Shown here piece by piece: positions 25,636 through 33,976 of a stretch of DNA of 64,000 nt. A model generated the notes under the pieces. That model did no database searches, was not told the DNA's origin, and saw nothing but the letters and a program-made list of their open reading frames with translations. A program made the position numbers and the translations under genes. The DNA comes from Lewinella sp. IMCC34183 (GTDB taxonomy: Bacteria; Bacteroidota; Bacteroidia; Chitinophagales; Saprospiraceae): positions 62,001 to 126,000 of the forward strand of contig NZ_QMEM01000009.1 of NCBI RefSeq assembly GCF_003390915.1, in the 5' to 3' direction. Positions within the stretch are counted from its first letter, which is position 1. The number at the start of each line of letters is the position of its first letter.

Positions 25636-26355
25636 TTACTCCCGGTAGCGTTGCAATTCCTCCAGGCTGATGCGCCCTTCGTAGATCGCCTTACCCACGA
25701 TGACGCCGTAGCAGTCCAGCTTTTCGAGGGCATCCAGATCGTCGGTCGTGGTTACGCCGCCGCTGGCGATCAGCTTTACCTCGGGCTGTTCCCGGCGGAT
25801 GCGGGCGTAGAGTTCGCGGGCGGTCCCCTGCAGCAGTCCGTCCTTGCTCACGTCGGTACAGATAGTGTAGCGCACGCCCTGTTTTACGTAGTCCGCCAAA
25901 AACTCGAACAGCTCCCGGTCGCTGGCTTCCTCCCAGCCGCTCACCGCGATCTTGTCCCCCCGCACGTCGGTACCGAGGATGATCCGCTCGGGCCCGTACT
26001 TCTCCAGCCATCCCAGGAAGACCTCCGGCCGCTTCACCGCGATGGTGCCGCCCGTGACCTGGTGGGCGCCGGCCTCAAACGCCACGCGCAGGTCCTCGTC
26101 GCTCTTCATGCCGCCGCCCCAGTCGATCCTGAGATTGGTACCGCCGGCAATCCGTTCCAGCACCCGGTGATTGACGATGCCGCCGCCGCGGGCGCCGTCC
26201 AGGTCCACCACGTGGAGTCGCTCGATTCCCGCCGCTTCGAACTCGCGGGCCACGGCCAGGGGGTCTTCATTGTATACGGTCTTCTGCGCGTAGTCGCCCT
26301 GGGTCAGCCGGACGCACTTGCCGTCGATCAGGTCTATGGCTGGGATGATGTGCAT
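25636..26355 (-). CDS. hisA: phosphoribosylformimino-AICAR ribotide isomerase HisA
   Basis: A 239-residue (beta/alpha)8 isomerase of histidine biosynthesis. The first catalytic Asp is in IIPAIDLIDGKCVRL (Asp8) and the second in CTDVSKDGLLQG. The two phosphate-binding loops are IDWGGGMKSDED and LIASGGVTTTDDL. Here it is separated from any other his gene, although a periplasmic HisC-like protein occurs at 61 kb. Its ATG follows a TACCTTAG box and a 27-bp inverted repeat. Confidence 0.95.
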   Translation of the reverse strand: MHIIPAIDLIDGKCVRLTQGDYAQKTVYNEDPLAVAREFEAAGIERLHVVDLDGARGGGIVNHRVLERIAGGTNLRIDWGGGMKSDEDLRVAFEAGAHQVTGGTIAVKRPEVFLGWLEKYGPERIILGTDVRGDKIAVSGWEEASDRELFEFLADYVKQGVRYTICTDVSKDGLLQGTARELYARIRREQPEVKLIASGGVTTTDDLDALEKLDCYGVIVGKAIYEGRISLEELQRYRE

Positions 26356-26359
26356 GGCG

Positions 26360-26367
26360 CTAAGGTA
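26360..26367 (-). promoter_or_regulatory. TACCTTAG box before hisA
   Basis: On the - strand TACCTTAG is followed by CGCC and the hisA ATG. It touches the left arm of the inverted repeat at 26366. Confidence 0.4.
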
Positions 26368-26440
26368 GTTCTGTAGTACGGTAGTTCTGTAGTCGCACGT
26401 ACTAACCTTGAGGCTACAGAACTACCGTACTACAGAACTA
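26366..26440. repeat. perfect 27-bp inverted repeat
   Basis: Arms 26366-26392 and 26414-26440 are exactly complementary around a 21-base loop. Each arm is built from the words GTAGTTCTGT and AGTACG. The right arm ends in the stop codon of the YciI-family gene and the left arm touches the hisA promoter box, so it may end the upstream transcript. A related imperfect hairpin lies at 52662. Confidence 0.85.
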
Positions 26441-26710
26441 ATTCACCACCACCGTCCACTCCTTCACCCACCACTTGGTGATGAGCCCCTTGCGCACGTA
26501 GGGGTCGGCTTCGGCGAAGGCGCGGGCCACGTTGTCGGTTTCGCCTTCGAAGACGAGCAGGGCGCCGCCGGCGTCGGCGTAGGCACCGGCCATGATAAGC
26601 TCACCGCGTTCGCGGTATTCCTTGGCGAGGCGGAGGTGGCTGTCCCGGTAGGGTTGCCGTTTATCGACGTAGCCGTCGACGGTTTCGTAGAAGAGCAGGT
26701 AATGGGCCAT
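26438..26710 (-). CDS. YciI family protein
   Basis: A 90-residue ferredoxin-like (dimeric alpha/beta barrel) protein: MAHYLLFYETVDGYVDKRQPYRDSHL with the family's conserved His near residue 25, then ELIMAGAYADAGGALLVFEG and ADPYVRKGLITKWWVKEW. The conserved His-Asp pair of YciI-like proteins (HL and ADPY) is present. The catalytic role of the family is unsettled. The ATG at 26710 is preferred to the in-frame start at 26728. It follows the LytTR regulator gene by 25 bases. Confidence 0.85.
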   Translation of the reverse strand: MAHYLLFYETVDGYVDKRQPYRDSHLRLAKEYRERGELIMAGAYADAGGALLVFEGETDNVARAFAEADPYVRKGLITKWWVKEWTVVVN

Positions 26711-26734
26711 GCTGCTATATCGCCGCAAGGGAAG

Positions 26735-27436
26735 TCAGGGTTCGCAATTGAAGAGCCGCTCCTTTACTACCTCCCGGTAACTGCCCCCGATCGGGATGCG
26801 GGCGTCCCCGATGTGGAGCTGGTTGCCGTCGAGTACTTCCACCTTATCGGTGGCCACGATGTAGGATTTATGCACCCGCAGAAAGCCGGGCGGCAGGCTC
26901 TCCTCGAGCTGCTTGAGCGATCCGAGCGCTACCCGGCGGCCGTCCCGGGTGTGGTACCCTACGTACTCCCGCAGGCTCTCGATGTACAGGATGTCCGCGT
27001 AGGGCAGGCGGTAGGTCTTGCGGTCGGCCTTCACGAGCAGGAAGGGCGGCGGGGCGCCGGTGCCGGGGGCATCCGCAAACCGGTAATCCCGGGCTTTCCC
27101 CACGGCGCGCACGAATCGATCGAAGGCGAAGGGCTTGAGCAGGTAATCCACCACGTCGAGCTCGAAGCCCTCCACGGCGTAATCGGCGTAGGCCGTCGTG
27201 AGGATCACCGCGGGCGGACGGCCCAGGCTGCGCAGGAAGTCGAGTCCCGTCATTTCCGGCATCTGAATGTCGAGGAAGAGCAGATCCACCGCCCGCTCCC
27301 GCAGTAGGGTCCGGGCCGCCAGAGGGTGGGCGGCCTCCCCCGCCACCCGCAGGTCGGGCAGCCGTTCGCAGTAGGCACGCACCAGGCGGCGCGCCAGTTC
27401 CTCGTCGTCCACGATGAGGCAATTCAGTACGCTCAT
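26735..27436 (-). CDS. LytTR-family response regulator
   Basis: A 233-residue two-domain regulator. Receiver: acidic DDEE (10-13), phospho-acceptor Asp56 in LFLDIQMPEMTGL, and the Lys in DYLLKPF. The LytTR DNA-binding domain covers about 135-233 (YADILYIESLREYVGYHTRDG, LPPGFLRVHKSYIVA). Its start overlaps the end of the kinase gene by four bases (ATGA), so the pair is translationally coupled. Targets are unknown; in Bacteroidota such pairs often control nearby envelope or transport genes. Confidence 0.93.
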   Translation of the reverse strand: MSVLNCLIVDDEELARRLVRAYCERLPDLRVAGEAAHPLAARTLLRERAVDLLFLDIQMPEMTGLDFLRSLGRPPAVILTTAYADYAVEGFELDVVDYLLKPFAFDRFVRAVGKARDYRFADAPGTGAPPPFLLVKADRKTYRLPYADILYIESLREYVGYHTRDGRRVALGSLKQLEESLPPGFLRVHKSYIVATDKVEVLDGNQLHIGDARIPIGGSYREVVKERLFNCEP

Positions 27437-28482
27437 GGCAGGTCAAGCTTCAGTTCTACGGTAAAGGTGTTCCCCCCCGGCAGGATACGGAGGTGGTGGC
27501 GGCCGGGGTACAGGAGCTCCAGCCGCTTGCGCACGTTCTCCAGCCCGATGCCCCCGACCCGGTCGGCCGGTGACGTCCGTGCCGGTACGCTGTTGACCAC
27601 GGAAAAGGTGAGCACCACATCGGATGTGCTCCGCACATCCGATGTGGTGAGCTTGATTTTCACATACCCGTCCTCCAGGTCCTCCACCCGACTGTGCTTG
27701 AAGGCGTTCTCCACGAAAGGGATAAGTAATAAGGGGGCGATACGCAGCTCGGGCCACCGGTCGTCCAGTTCCACGCGGATATCCATCCCGCGGCTGTCCT
27801 TGAGCCGCCGCAACGCGATGAAGTCCCGGATGTAGGCAATCTCCCGGCCCAGTGCCACCGACTCCGTCTCCGAGTCGTAGAGCATGTAGCGGAGCATGCC
27901 CGAGAGGCGCAGGAGGCTTTCGGGTGCCTTTTCGTCGTGCAGGAGGGTGAGGGTGTAGATGTTGTTGAGACTGTTGAACAGGAAATGCGGATTGACCTGC
28001 GACTTCAGGAACTTCAGCTCGGTCGCCAACTGCTCGCGCTGGGCCCGTACCGCCTCCCGCTCGCGGAAGCCGGCGTAGCGCATCACCTCGAAGACCACCG
28101 ATCCCAGAAGCGAGGTGGCAATGGGCAGTGCGTACCGCAGGGTGCCCAGCCCGAGGGAACGATTGCGCGACATACGCTCGTACAGGACTGGAAAGCGGCG
28201 GCCGGAGAAGCCCGCGTTCTGCGCCACCAGGGTAGCCACGATCACCAGCAGGACGGCCGCCAGCAGGTACCCGCCGCGCCGGCCGCGGAAGTACAGTCTC
28301 GGCAGCAACACCAAACCGTTGAGCGCCACCACTACACCGATCGTAGCGAGGAGGGGCAACAGGCGCCGCAGCGACCGGCCCGGCGAAGCCACGTCCCCGC
28401 CCAGGACGAGGAAGACGAGGGCCCACAGCCCCACCCAGGCCAGGACCTGCAGCGTAAGACGGGAAAGCCGGAGTCGTTCCAT
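27433..28482 (-). CDS. LytS/YehU-type sensor histidine kinase
   Basis: A 349-residue membrane kinase. Four hydrophobic segments (about 12-28, 41-60, 72-89, 118-134), a short coiled coil, then the His_kinase domain with phospho-acceptor His166 in SQVNPHFLFNSLNNIYTL and an ATPase domain with PLLLIPFVENAFKHS (N-box) and GGIGLENVRKRLELLYPG (G-box). Between two ATPase strands, residues about 280-292 (TSDVRSTSDVV) are encoded by a near-palindromic DNA element. A GATCTTTG sequence 5 bases before the ATG resembles a -7 box. Confidence 0.92.
   Translation of the reverse strand: MERLRLSRLTLQVLAWVGLWALVFLVLGGDVASPGRSLRRLLPLLATIGVVVALNGLVLLPRLYFRGRRGGYLLAAVLLVIVATLVAQNAGFSGRRFPVLYERMSRNRSLGLGTLRYALPIATSLLGSVVFEVMRYAGFREREAVRAQREQLATELKFLKSQVNPHFLFNSLNNIYTLTLLHDEKAPESLLRLSGMLRYMLYDSETESVALGREIAYIRDFIALRRLKDSRGMDIRVELDDRWPELRIAPLLLIPFVENAFKHSRVEDLEDGYVKIKLTTSDVRSTSDVVLTFSVVNSVPARTSPADRVGGIGLENVRKRLELLYPGRHHLRILPGGNTFTVELKLDLP
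27607..27652. repeat. palindromic element inside the LytS-like kinase gene
   Basis: Perfect 17-bp arms (27613-27629 and 27633-27649) around a 3-base loop. The heptamer GGTGAGC occurs directly at both ends (27607-27613, 27646-27652). The core CACATCGGATGTG recurs at 33870. It stays in frame and encodes the duplicated residues TSDV...TSDV. The flanking heptamers could be a target duplication or could simply encode Leu-Thr in two neighbouring strands. Confidence 0.8.
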
Positions 28483-28656
28483 GGGGCCAAAGATCGCCCG
28501 CCCCGGTCGGCGGTGAAAGGCCGGACCGGGGTGTACGTTGAAGAAACGGGGCCGTTCGTTGAAAAGAGTTGCGGCGCGGGCACCGGAGCGGCACTTTTGT
28601 ATCCTACCCCGGCGGCAGCGTCCCCCGGCTTATTCATCATCACAACCCGAATTACC

Positions 28657-29055
28657 ATGCCTACCAAAGCCATATTATTCACCCTCCTCGTCCTCGCCGC
28701 CGGCACCGCCGATGCCCAGCGCGCCGCCGGGGACCGGCCCGCCCCCGCCGAGCGGGCCGCCAAACAGACCGAACGCCTCGCCACCGTCCTGGACCTCAGC
28801 CCCGAGCAGCAAGAGCGCGTCGGCGAGATCAACCTGCGCTTCGCCGAGGACATCCGGGAGGCCCGCGCCGACCGCGAGGCGGAACGCGCCGCCGCCCGCG
28901 CGGAACTGCAAGCCGCCAACGATAAGCGGAAAGCCGAGATGAAGGCCGTGCTCACCGAGGAGCAGTACGCCAAGCTGGAAGCCCTGCAGGAACGCCGCCG
29001 CGACCGCAGGGAAGATGGCCACCGCCGGGGACGCCGCGGCGGAGACCGCAACTAG
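28657..29055 (+). CDS. Spy/CpxP-like periplasmic protein
   Basis: The protein has 132 residues, with a signal peptide MPTKAILFTLLVLAAGTADAQ (1-21). The mature part is almost all charged helix: TVLDLSPEQQERVGEINLRF, RADREAERAAARAELQ, MKAVLTEEQYAKLEALQERR, then a very basic Arg/Gly tail. The paired LSPEQQ / LTEEQ motifs are those of LTXXQ-type Spy family chaperones. The ATG at 28657 begins the signal peptide; the frame continues upstream but only as antisense of the kinase gene. A hairpin follows at 29059. Confidence 0.75.
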   Translation: MPTKAILFTLLVLAAGTADAQRAAGDRPAPAERAAKQTERLATVLDLSPEQQERVGEINLRFAEDIREARADREAERAAARAELQAANDKRKAEMKAVLTEEQYAKLEALQERRRDRREDGHRRGRRGGDRN

Positions 29056-29058
29056 AGG

Positions 29059-29085
29059 ATAGCCGGAGCCAAAAGCTCCGGCTAT
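29059..29085 (+). terminator. hairpin after the Spy-like gene
   Basis: ATAGCCGGAGC (29059-29069) pairs perfectly with GCTCCGGCTAT (29075-29085) around a CAAAA loop, three bases after the stop. No T-run follows. Confidence 0.65.
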
Positions 29086-29169
29086 TGTCGTACAGACACG
29101 GCACCTGCGGCCCCGCCCGCTAAACCAATTGCCCCCCGCCCGCGTCCTATTGGCTTAAACCTAGCTTTA

Positions 29170-31845
29170 ATGCAACGATTGACCCTGTCGGGCCTGCTGG
29201 CCACCCTCCTGCTCGCCGCCAGCTGTACCACCACCCGCACGGCGAGCACCAGCCCCACCACTACCCCCGAGGAGCCGGTAGCCATGGTAGATACCACGGA
29301 GCTGCGTAACCTGGATACGATGACCGTCAGTCCCGCCACCAACGGCGTGATCACGGAGGAGGAAATGGACGGCACGAACGAAGCTCCGATCCCCACCACC
29401 CTGCCCCGGCGCGCCGTCGCCTTCAACCGCGTACACGACCTGCTGCACACCAAGCTGGAGGTCAGCTTCAACTGGGATAAGGAAATGGTGATGGGCGTGG
29501 CCACCCTGCGCCTCAAGCCCCTCTTCCGCCCCACCAACGAGCTGACGCTGGACGCCAAGAATTTTACCTTCAACTCCATCACCCTCGCCGACGGGACCGC
29601 GCTGGACTACACCTACGAAGGCGACCAGCAGCAAGTGACGATCGAGCTCGACCGCACCTACACCCGGGGAGAGGAATTCACCGTTGTGCTCGACTACACG
29701 GCCACCCCGGCCGAAGCCGGTACCGCCGGCGGAGCCATCACCTCCGACAAGGGACTGTTCTTTATCAATCCCCGCGGCGAGGACGGCGACAAGCCCCGGC
29801 AGATCTGGACGCAGGGCGAAACCGAAAACAACAGCCGCTGGTTTCCCACTATCGATAAGCCCAACGAGCGCTGTACCCAGGAAATCTACGTGACCGTCGA
29901 CGACGAATACGAGACCCTCTCCAACGGCGTGCTGGTGAGCTCGGAGCCCGCCGGCAACGGCCAGCGGACCGATTACTGGAAGATGGACCTGCCCCACGCC
30001 CCCTACCTCTTCGCCCTCGTGGTCGGTGACTTCGATATCGTGGAGGACGAAGACTGGAACGGCATCCCCGTCAATTACTACATGGAAAAGGAGTACGCCG
30101 ACTACGCCACCTCCATTTTCCCCTACACGCCGGAGCTGCTCACCTTCTTCAGCGACCTGACCGGAGTCGACTACCCCTGGCCGAAGTACAGCCAGGTAGC
30201 CGTCCGCGACTACGTGAGCGGCGCCATGGAGAACACCACCGCCGTGATCTTCGGCGAGTTCATGAACGGCACGGACCGCGACCTGATCGACGTGGACTAC
30301 AACCAGAAAGTAGTGGCCCACGAGATGTTCCACCACTGGTTCGGTGACCTGGTGACCTGCGAAAGCTGGGCCCAGCTTACCCTCAACGAGGGCTTCGCCA
30401 ACTACAGCGAGTACCTCTGGATGGAGCACAAGCACGGTCGCGACGCCGCCGACTATCACTTGCTGGAGGAATGGCAGGGCTACTTCGGCTCGGTACAGAA
30501 TAATCCGCCCCACGAGCTGATCTGGTACGACTACCCCGACAAGGAGGCCATGTTCGACGCCCACAGCTACAACAAGGGCGGCGCCGTCCTCCACATGCTG
30601 CGCAACTACGTGGGCGACGAGGCCTTCTTCACCAGCCTCAAAAACTACCTGGAGCGCTACAAGTACAGCCCCGTTGAGATCGATGAGCTGCGCATGGCCT
30701 TCGAGGATACGACCGGTGAGGACCTGGCCTGGTTCTTCGACCAGTGGTACCTCAGCGCCGGCCACCCCCGCTTGCAGATCACTACCGACTACAGCGACGG
30801 CAGCGTCTCCGTGAACGTAGCCCAGGTGCAGGACACCGACGACAACGTACCGGCGGTCTTCAAGATCCCCGTCGACGTTGATGTCTACACCAACGGAATC
30901 GCCGAGCGGCACCGTATTACCATCGACCAGCGCGAACAGACCTTTACGTTTCCCGCTACCGCCGCGCCGGACGTGGTCATTTTCGATCCGGAGCACCAGC
31001 TGCTTTCCCAGACCGAATACAACAAGTCGCCCGAGGAACTCGCCGCCCAGTTCCGCTACGCCCCCGCCTTCCTGGACCGCTACGAGGCCGTAGGACTGAT
31101 CGGCAGCCTGGACGACCACGCCGAAATGAAGGACGAGATCCTCACCGCCGCGCTTCGCGATACCTTCTACGCCATACGTGGCGTGGCCCTGCAGAGCCTG
31201 GAGGCCCCCACCCCCGGCCAGCTGGAAGCCCTGCGGGAGATCGCGCGTACCGACGACCACTCGCAGGTGCGGGCCAGTGCCATCGACCTGCTGACCCAGC
31301 TCGAAGACGATGAATTGCCCGCCATCGCCCGCGCCGCCATGGACGCCCGCCCCTACGCCGTGGTAGCCGCCGGCCTGCAGGCCCTGGTAGCCGCCGACCC
31401 CGTAGCCGCCAGCCAGGCCGCTGCCCAGCTGGAGGAGGTAGACAATCAGGACATCAGCAACGCCCTCGCCGGGCTATACTCCGAGTCGGGTGACGTGAGC
31501 AAACTGCCCTTCTTCGAGGATCGGCTGAACAAAGCCGAAGGGTACGGTGCCATCAGCCTCTACACGGCCTACCAGGCCCTGTTGGCCAAGGGACAGGCCG
31601 CCGATCAGACCGCCGGTGTGGCCCGCCTCAAGGAGATTGCCCTGGATCAGTCACAGAACCCCTGGCGCCGACTCGCCGCTACCAAGGCCATCAGTGACCT
31701 GCGGAACGACGTGGCCGACCGCGCGGAGGAGTTCGACGACCCCGACGCCATGAACAAGCTCATTATGGAGATGGGGACCAGCCTGGAAACGATAAAGGCC
31801 ACGGAAACCAACGCCGACCTGAAAAGCATCTACCAGCAGTTCTAG
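29170..31845 (+). CDS. M1 family aminopeptidase lipoprotein with HEAT-like C-terminus
   Basis: An 891-residue cell-envelope aminopeptidase. Lipobox LAASC (Cys19) after a short signal. The N-terminal beta-saddle runs to about 330; the catalytic domain has GAMENTTAVIFGEF (exopeptidase motif), zinc site HEMFH (His384, Glu385, His388) and the third ligand in LNEGFANYSEYLW. From about 620 to 890 the protein is an array of helical repeats like the ERAP/HEAT C-terminal domain. Probably degrades peptides produced by secreted proteases such as the DPP-IV and M36 enzymes in this window. Confidence 0.93.
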   Translation: MQRLTLSGLLATLLLAASCTTTRTASTSPTTTPEEPVAMVDTTELRNLDTMTVSPATNGVITEEEMDGTNEAPIPTTLPRRAVAFNRVHDLLHTKLEVSFNWDKEMVMGVATLRLKPLFRPTNELTLDAKNFTFNSITLADGTALDYTYEGDQQQVTIELDRTYTRGEEFTVVLDYTATPAEAGTAGGAITSDKGLFFINPRGEDGDKPRQIWTQGETENNSRWFPTIDKPNERCTQEIYVTVDDEYETLSNGVLVSSEPAGNGQRTDYWKMDLPHAPYLFALVVGDFDIVEDEDWNGIPVNYYMEKEYADYATSIFPYTPELLTFFSDLTGVDYPWPKYSQVAVRDYVSGAMENTTAVIFGEFMNGTDRDLIDVDYNQKVVAHEMFHHWFGDLVTCESWAQLTLNEGFANYSEYLWMEHKHGRDAADYHLLEEWQGYFGSVQNNPPHELIWYDYPDKEAMFDAHSYNKGGAVLHMLRNYVGDEAFFTSLKNYLERYKYSPVEIDELRMAFEDTTGEDLAWFFDQWYLSAGHPRLQITTDYSDGSVSVNVAQVQDTDDNVPAVFKIPVDVDVYTNGIAERHRITIDQREQTFTFPATAAPDVVIFDPEHQLLSQTEYNKSPEELAAQFRYAPAFLDRYEAVGLIGSLDDHAEMKDEILTAALRDTFYAIRGVALQSLEAPTPGQLEALREIARTDDHSQVRASAIDLLTQLEDDELPAIARAAMDARPYAVVAAGLQALVAADPVAASQAAAQLEEVDNQDISNALAGLYSESGDVSKLPFFEDRLNKAEGYGAISLYTAYQALLAKGQAADQTAGVARLKEIALDQSQNPWRRLAATKAISDLRNDVADRAEEFDDPDAMNKLIMEMGTSLETIKATETNADLKSIYQQF

Positions 31846-31889
31846 GAGCGGTTCCCCATGGATGGGGTGAGCGTCGTGGGTGGTATAGC

Positions 31890-31897
31890 TATCTTTG
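31890..31897 (+). promoter_or_regulatory. -7 box TATCTTTG of the SLC13 permease gene
   Basis: TATCTTTG matches the consensus and ends 9 bases before the ATG at 31907. A TTG triplet at 31895 inside the box is in frame but cannot be the start if this promoter is used. Confidence 0.65.
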
Positions 31898-31906
31898 CGC
31901 CTGCTA

Positions 31907-33703
31907 ATGCTCACCCCAGCCATCATTACCCTGCTCGTCGCGCTCGGCGCGGTGATCCTCTTCGTTACGGAGTGGTTGTCGGTCGACCTGATCGCCATGC
32001 TGATCGTAGTGGCCCTGGTCGTCGGAGGGGTGATCAGTCCCCAGGAGGGCCTGGCCGGCTTCAGCAACGATGCTACCCTCACGGTGGCCTTTATGTTCGT
32101 GCTGTCGGCCGCCCTGCTCAAGACCGGAGCCCTGCAACAGATTGCCGGCACCATGGCCATGGGCTTTCGCCGGCGGCCGCGGCGCTCCCTGTTCCAGCTC
32201 ATCCTGGTGGTGGCCTTCAGCTCGGCCTTCATCAACAACACCCCGGTGGTCGCCGTCTTTATCCCGGTCATCATTCGCATCGCCGCCACGGCGAAGATCC
32301 GGCCGTCAAAACTGCTTATCCCTCTTTCCTACGCCAGCATCTTCGGTGGGCTGTGTACCCTCATCGGCACGTCGACCAACATTCTGATCAGTGGCGTGGC
32401 GACTACCCACGGCCTGGCGGGGCTCGATATGTTCACCATCACCCCCATCGGCCTAGTGTTGCTGGGTATCGGGGCCATGTACCTTACGTACTTCAGCTCG
32501 CGCCTCCTGCCCGACCGGGAAACGGAGGGCAACCTTGAGGATAAATTCTCCCTTCACGACTACCTGGCCGAGATCGTCATTCTCAATCACCCCGATCTCG
32601 CGGGCAAGCGCATCATGGATTCGCCCCTGGTACGGGAACTGGATATGGACATCATCGAGGTCCGCCGCGAGAACCAGTCCTTCGTACTACCCCCGGGCGA
32701 CTTTCGCCTCGTGATGGGGGATACCCTGAAGGTGCGTTGCGACCGGAAAAAGATTCTTGGACTAAAGGACTGGGTCCGCCTCGTGGACAACTCCGGCAGC
32801 GTGCGGGTGATGGGCACGGGCCTGGAGCGCGACAACAGCAGCTTGGTAGAGATGGTGGTCACCCCCAATTCCGAGTTCGTGGGTAAGACCCTGCGCGAGG
32901 TGGACTTCCGCCGCAGCTACCGGGCCGTCCCCCTGGCGATCCGCCAACGGGAGGAAACGCTACACGAGCACCTTTACCGCCTGCAACTGACGCCCGGCGA
33001 CGTGATCCTCGCGGAGGTGAAAAGCCACTACGTATCCGAGTTGCAGCACATCGAGCAGGAGCAGGACAGTCCGTTCATCCTCTTGTCGAGCGATACCATC
33101 GCCGACTTCCACCGCGGGCGGTTCTACTTCGTGTCCGCCCTGATCCTCGGCGTTATCACCATCGCCACCCTCGGCCTGCTGCCGATCAGTATCGCCGCCC
33201 TCCTGGGCGTATGCGTGCTGGTACTGGCCCGCACGATCAACATGTCCGAGGCCTACGAGGCCATCGACTGGAAGATCGTCTTCCTGCTGGCGGGAGCCCT
33301 CAGCCTGGGCCGCGCCATGAGCAATAGCGGCCTCGACGATACGGTCGCCGCCCTGCTGACGGGGCGTATCTTCGAATGGGGACCCTACGCGCTCATCGCC
33401 GCCCTCTACCTCAGCACCACTCTCCTGACCGAGGTGATGAGCAACAACGCTACGGCCGCCCTGCTCGCCCCGGTAGCAATTGCCGCCGCCGAGCAGGTGG
33501 GCATCGATCCGCTGCCCTTGCTGGTCACGGTGGCCGTAGCTGCATCCGCGAGCTTCCTCACGCCGGTGGGCTACCAGACCAACGCGATGGTCTACAGCGC
33601 GGGCCGCTACAAGTTTATGGACTTTACCCGTATCGGGGCCCCGCTGAGCCTGATCTTCTGGGTGGTGACCACCCTGGCCGTACCGCTGCTGTTCGGCCTG
33701 TAG
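31907..33703 (+). CDS. SLC13/DASS-type anion permease with RCK_C domains
   Basis: A 598-residue inner-membrane transporter. The N-terminal helices (about 1-190) include SSAFINNTPVVAVFIP, the SNT-type substrate motif; two TrkA_C-like soluble domains follow (about 200-380: LAEIVILNHPDLAGKRI, LVEMVVTPNSEFVGKTLREV); then the second helical half with LTEVMSNNATAALLAPVA, the paired SNN motif. This domain order is that of Na+-coupled sulfate or dicarboxylate permeases. The anion cannot be told from sequence. ATG 31907 is preferred on promoter position. Confidence 0.88.
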   Translation: MLTPAIITLLVALGAVILFVTEWLSVDLIAMLIVVALVVGGVISPQEGLAGFSNDATLTVAFMFVLSAALLKTGALQQIAGTMAMGFRRRPRRSLFQLILVVAFSSAFINNTPVVAVFIPVIIRIAATAKIRPSKLLIPLSYASIFGGLCTLIGTSTNILISGVATTHGLAGLDMFTITPIGLVLLGIGAMYLTYFSSRLLPDRETEGNLEDKFSLHDYLAEIVILNHPDLAGKRIMDSPLVRELDMDIIEVRRENQSFVLPPGDFRLVMGDTLKVRCDRKKILGLKDWVRLVDNSGSVRVMGTGLERDNSSLVEMVVTPNSEFVGKTLREVDFRRSYRAVPLAIRQREETLHEHLYRLQLTPGDVILAEVKSHYVSELQHIEQEQDSPFILLSSDTIADFHRGRFYFVSALILGVITIATLGLLPISIAALLGVCVLVLARTINMSEAYEAIDWKIVFLLAGALSLGRAMSNSGLDDTVAALLTGRIFEWGPYALIAALYLSTTLLTEVMSNNATAALLAPVAIAAAEQVGIDPLPLLVTVAVAASASFLTPVGYQTNAMVYSAGRYKFMDFTRIGAPLSLIFWVVTTLAVPLLFGL

Positions 33704-33721
33704 GCGCGGACGCAGGTGCAA

Positions 33722-33751
33722 AGAAAAAGCCAGGAAGCGGGGCTTCCTGGC
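33722..33751 (-). terminator. rho-independent terminator of tRNA-Pro
   Basis: GCCAGGAAGC-type arms fill 33729-33751 around a short loop; on the - strand the stem is followed by TTTTTC. It lies six bases beyond the tRNA 3' end. Confidence 0.85.
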
Positions 33752-33756
33752 TTAGG

Positions 33757-33830
33757 TCGGGATGACTGGATTCGAACCAGCGGCCTCGTCGTCCCGAACG
33801 ACGCGCGCTACCGGGCTGCGCTACATCCCG
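33757..33830 (-). tRNA. tRNA-Pro (anticodon CGG)
   Basis: A 74-base cloverleaf on the - strand. Acceptor CGGGATG pairs with CATCCCG; the discriminator is A. The anticodon stem CGTCG/CGACG holds loop TTCGGGA, reading CGG. The T arm has the invariant GGTTCGAATCC. CCA is not encoded. A TATCTTTG box lies 12 bases upstream. Confidence 0.95.
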
Positions 33831-33841
33831 CAATCGGTCGG

Positions 33842-33849
33842 CAAAGATA
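33842..33849 (-). promoter_or_regulatory. -7 box TATCTTTG of tRNA-Pro
   Basis: The - strand TATCTTTG lies 12 bases before the tRNA 5' end, a suitable distance for a short precursor leader. Confidence 0.65.
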
Positions 33850-33869
33850 AGCCTTCCTAGGAAACCTTG

Positions 33870-33900
33870 CACATCGGATGTGGCGGACATCGGATGTCGG
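33870..33900. repeat. second copy of the ACATCGGATGT repeat
   Basis: Two tandem near-palindromes, CACATCGGATGTG (33870-33882) and ACATCGGATGT (33887-33897), separated by four bases. The same core words form the element inside the kinase gene at 27607. Here it is intergenic, between tRNA-Pro and the sigma factor gene. Confidence 0.7.
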
Positions 33901-33976
33901 GTAACTTTTTCGGCGCGAGCGTTACTATAGGACAAACAACGCTACCATGGCCTCCTCCTAAACCTCCGCCGCGTTT

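Noticed and set aside
29167-31260. 697-codon open frame on the - strand
   Set aside because: Antisense of the M1 aminopeptidase gene, which has intact HExxH and GAMEN motifs.
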